Shown here: positions 61,848 through 64,000 of the stretch, in pieces
Numbering within the stretch: position 1 is the stretch's first letter
Layout: each line of letters opens with the position of its first letter
From: Plantago major
Lineage: Eukaryota; Streptophyta; Magnoliopsida; Lamiales; Plantaginaceae
Length of the DNA stretch: 64,000 bases
Assembly: GCA_026545765.1 (NCBI GenBank)
Contig: CM048839.1
Span: 1,240,001 to 1,304,000, forward strand
Direction of reading: 5' to 3'
Translations under genes and position numbers: made by a program
The notes under the pieces: generated by a model
Seen by the model: the letters and a program-made list of their open reading frames with translations, nothing else
The model's database searches: none
Told to the model about the DNA's origin: nothing

Positions 61848-62055
61848 AGACGGTCTCTAGATAATTTATCTAGAGACAGACCTATATTATCAAGAAAACT
61901 ATCGATGTTATTAATAAAAAACACCTATGTTCTCAACATTGATGTTTTTTTTTTCATATTACAACAAAACTTATTTCATTAACAACATAGACTTTTTGAT
62001 TAATAATATGGATAATTTTATTGATAACATCTCTCATGAGACTTTGTGTTAATAT
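61848..62055. repeat. MITE-like repeat, intact relative of the split copy
   Basis: The left part is AGAGACGGTCTCTAGATAAT and the right part CTCTCATGAGACTT. It matches, in reverse, the two halves at 31965-32116 and 33496-33560. An inner TCTAGATAATTTATCTAGA is nearly palindromic. Confidence 0.7.
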
Positions 62056-62303
62056 GAAGCATGGTAAATATATATTACAATTACATGAAGAAGCTGAATT
62101 TATTTTACACTATAAACATAATATTCTTATATATAAATTAACGTCACTAGTAGTACTTTAATGTCTCTGTCAGTAATGTCTTCAACAAATAATCTGAAGA
62201 TCATCGAAAACGAATAATTAATAATTCCAACATTTAACCAAAATGAAGCACTTGATACCAGTCTTGAAATTAAGTCGTACCAAATCCCGGTCCGATAAAT
62301 TAA

Positions 62304-63002
62304 TCAGCAAAAGCTCCACAAGCGAATATCTCCGCCATCTTCACAAGCATCTTCCACCATCATAGGATCATAAAAGGCACCATTAGTAAGCATCATGTCA
62401 TTGTACTTTGGGGAATCAAAGTTGTACCACGAGCCCATGCTACATTCACTAGCCCTACTAAAATCGTCGAACTGTACCACATAGTCATCATCCGACTGCA
62501 TTGCCGCCAGAGAAATAAGATCATCGTCGATGCTCGAAACCGGAGACGCAGACGAAGCCGAAGGCGAGTCGTTAAACGCATCCGAATCAACCGAACACGG
62601 CGTGCTATAGACCGGAGATTGCGGACTAGTAGTGAACATGTTTTTGGCGTTCTGGAGGAAGTTAGTGTCATGGGCAGCTAATGCAGCGAGTTTCTGGATG
62701 GATTTTGGTGTCATGAGGGTATTCTTGTCAATATGGTTAAGGTATTGGAGTGAAGAAATAGGGAGTGGAAAGTTGAGAGTGGCAGAAGGGCCTTTGAGGC
62801 AGAGAAGTGCAGCATCATAAGCTCTGGCAGCAGATTCAGGAGTGGAATAAGAACCTAACCAAATTCTTGTCTTTTGGTTTGGTGCTCTTATTTCAGACAC
62901 ATATGATCCCCATGACCTCATTCTTACTCCCTTGTACTTGTTGTTCTTCTTCTTGCATTCAGATGATGCAGAATCTTGGTTCTTGTTCTCTGTCTTCACC
63001 AT
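62304..63002 (-). CDS. ERF014: AP2/ERF transcription factor, ERF014-like (DREB-type group)
   Basis: Intronless gene of 232 residues. The AP2 domain spans about residues 23-79, from [17 protein letters not shown] through [20 protein letters not shown] to LNFP. V35, as in DREB-type domains, is present. Position 34 is Tyr where Arabidopsis ERF014 has Trp. After the domain come the subgroup motif [20 protein letters not shown], a Ser/Asp-rich acidic region (a likely activation domain) and the C-terminal DIRLWSFC, all in the order seen in ERF014. It should bind GCC/DRE-type promoter elements in the nucleus; target genes cannot be read from sequence. The start is the ATG at 63002, matching the MVK N-terminus of the family. 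A TATA box lies about 190 bp upstream. Confidence 0.92.
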   Translation of the reverse strand: MVKTENKNQDSASSECKKKNNKYKGVRMRSWGSYVSEIRAPNQKTRIWLGSYSTPESAARAYDAALLCLKGPSATLNFPLPISSLQYLNHIDKNTLMTPKSIQKLAALAAHDTNFLQNAKNMFTTSPQSPVYSTPCSVDSDAFNDSPSASSASPVSSIDDDLISLAAMQSDDDYVVQFDDFSRASECSMGSWYNFDSPKYNDMMLTNGAFYDPMMVEDACEDGGDIRLWSFC

Positions 63003-63200
63003 TGTTCAGATTTTAGGAATTGGTGATCGAAAGGATAAGAATAAAACTCGATTCAAATTTGTAGCCAAACAAACGGATGGTTTTTAGTCTTTTTTCTTTT
63101 GGTTTGTTGTGTTGAAATGCTCTGTATAAGGGGCTCTGTTTAATGGGAAAATGGGGTGATAGTGAGGTGGAGAAATTGGGTTGGGAGTGGTATTTATAGA
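63003..63200 (-). promoter_or_regulatory. ERF014 leader and TATA box
   Basis: TATAAATA on the minus strand (63191-63198) lies 189 bp before the start codon. The leader between them is A/C-rich on the minus strand. Confidence 0.65.
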
Positions 63201-63535
63201 GGAATCAAGTGAAGTTTGAGAAAGTTGGTTTAGTCAAACAATAGTAATGTTCACATACTGTGTGTGTAAGCTTGTGTATAGAAGTAGTAGTATAAGATGC
63301 ATTGAAATGGATGCCAGATATCTTCCAGTAGTTATTTTCTTGTGGATAATAAATAATATAACTATGCTGCTGCTCCATCATCATCATTTACTATATCTCT
63401 CCATTGAAAATTGATATAGATGGAGCCGTTTTTGTTAACATCGAACTAAAATTGTATTAATTTCATATTTTTGTCACACTTATGCTTTACTTTTGCTTTA
63501 CGGTTAAAGGAAATTTATTAGGTATATGTTACGCG
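63201..63535. other. Upstream DNA of the ERF gene, nothing further recognised
   Basis: AT-rich, with a short ATGATG tract near 63380. Confidence 0.45.
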
Positions 63536-63539
63536 AGTC

Positions 63540-63890
63540 CATGCTTAACAAGCGTTTGACTCGATTCGGCTCGGCTCGCCTCATTCGATAACGTGTTCAA
63601 GTCGAGTTCGAACCTCATTAGAAGATCGTTTTGATGATCGAGTCGAATAAAGCTCGGTTCAATATATGTATTTTTGCACTTATGTGTATTTTCCGATAAG
63701 TAATTAACAAGCTCGAACTTAACTAAAACTCGAACGAAACGAGTTGAGTTCAAACTTAATTAATGTGATTCGAGCTTGAGCTCATGTTCAAAACATTAGC
63801 CTGTGTTGTTAACGATCCAAGCTGGATTCGAGCTCAATTACGATTCAAGTTTAGCTCGATGAATGAGATGCTCGACCTGACTCATTAAAC
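63540..63890. repeat. GAGCTCG-rich repeat
   Basis: Words such as CGGCTCGGCTCG, CTCGAAC and TTCGAGCTTGAGCTC fill this stretch in both orientations. It is the fourth clear member of the loose family named at 13144-13350. Ends not fixed. Confidence 0.55.
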
Positions 63891-64000
63891 TAAACAATGG
63901 TTTTCTTACCATTAGGTAGATACTTGCTGGTTATAATCAATTATAGTATAGCTCGTGGTTTAACGCAGATCCTTTTTTCTGATTGACATATTTGAGTGAC

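Overview
This is a window of a nuclear plant genome, almost certainly a eudicot. It is AT-rich, its host genes have GT-AG introns, and its genes belong to plant-only families. I cannot fix the species; an asterid is only a guess.

Host genes, left to right: an intronless GRAS regulator, NSP2 (13980-15458, +); a 14-exon rhamnogalacturonan lyase of family PL4 (19540-24290, +); a three-exon membrane-anchored MORN-repeat protein (27475-29360, +); a six-exon, nine-zinc-finger TFIIIA (55823-58206, -); and an intronless AP2/ERF factor of the ERF014 type (62304-63002, -). All five reading frames look intact. The exon models I built by hand add up to whole codons. The genes are unrelated in pathway, as expected in plants: symbiosis and strigolactone regulation, pectin remodelling, a membrane MORN protein, 5S rRNA transcription and stress-type transcription.

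The remaining sequence is mostly transposon-derived. At 1-6985 lies a degraded Ty3/gypsy element of the Tat lineage on the minus strand. It has the second, archaeal-type RNase H, and at the window edge the tail of a possible antisense ORF. At 37581-42248 lies a young Ty1/copia element with 151-bp LTRs that differ at two positions. At 52263-55216 there is an old Ty1/copia relic. Further LTR remains are a solo copia LTR with a perfect target-site duplication just behind NSP2 (15631-16168), a Cassandra LTR with 5S-rRNA-like promoter boxes (25876-26115), a Tat LTR/leader piece (42923-43575), and a TRIM nested in a hAT-type MITE (44197-44898). DNA-transposon remains include Stowaway-like MITEs, hAT-like elements, Tourist-like MITEs, and a 1.38-kb MULE-like element (32117-33495) that splits an older repeat and carries a small ORF.

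The most interesting regulatory structure is in TFIIIA. The intron between coding exons 2 and 3 holds a 5S-rRNA-mimic exon (57023-57187) whose inclusion brings an early stop. This is the known plant autoregulatory switch. NSP2 carries a recognisable miR171h target site (14362-14382). I found no tRNA gene, no genuine rRNA gene and no CRISPR array, and I see no convincing wholly new system.
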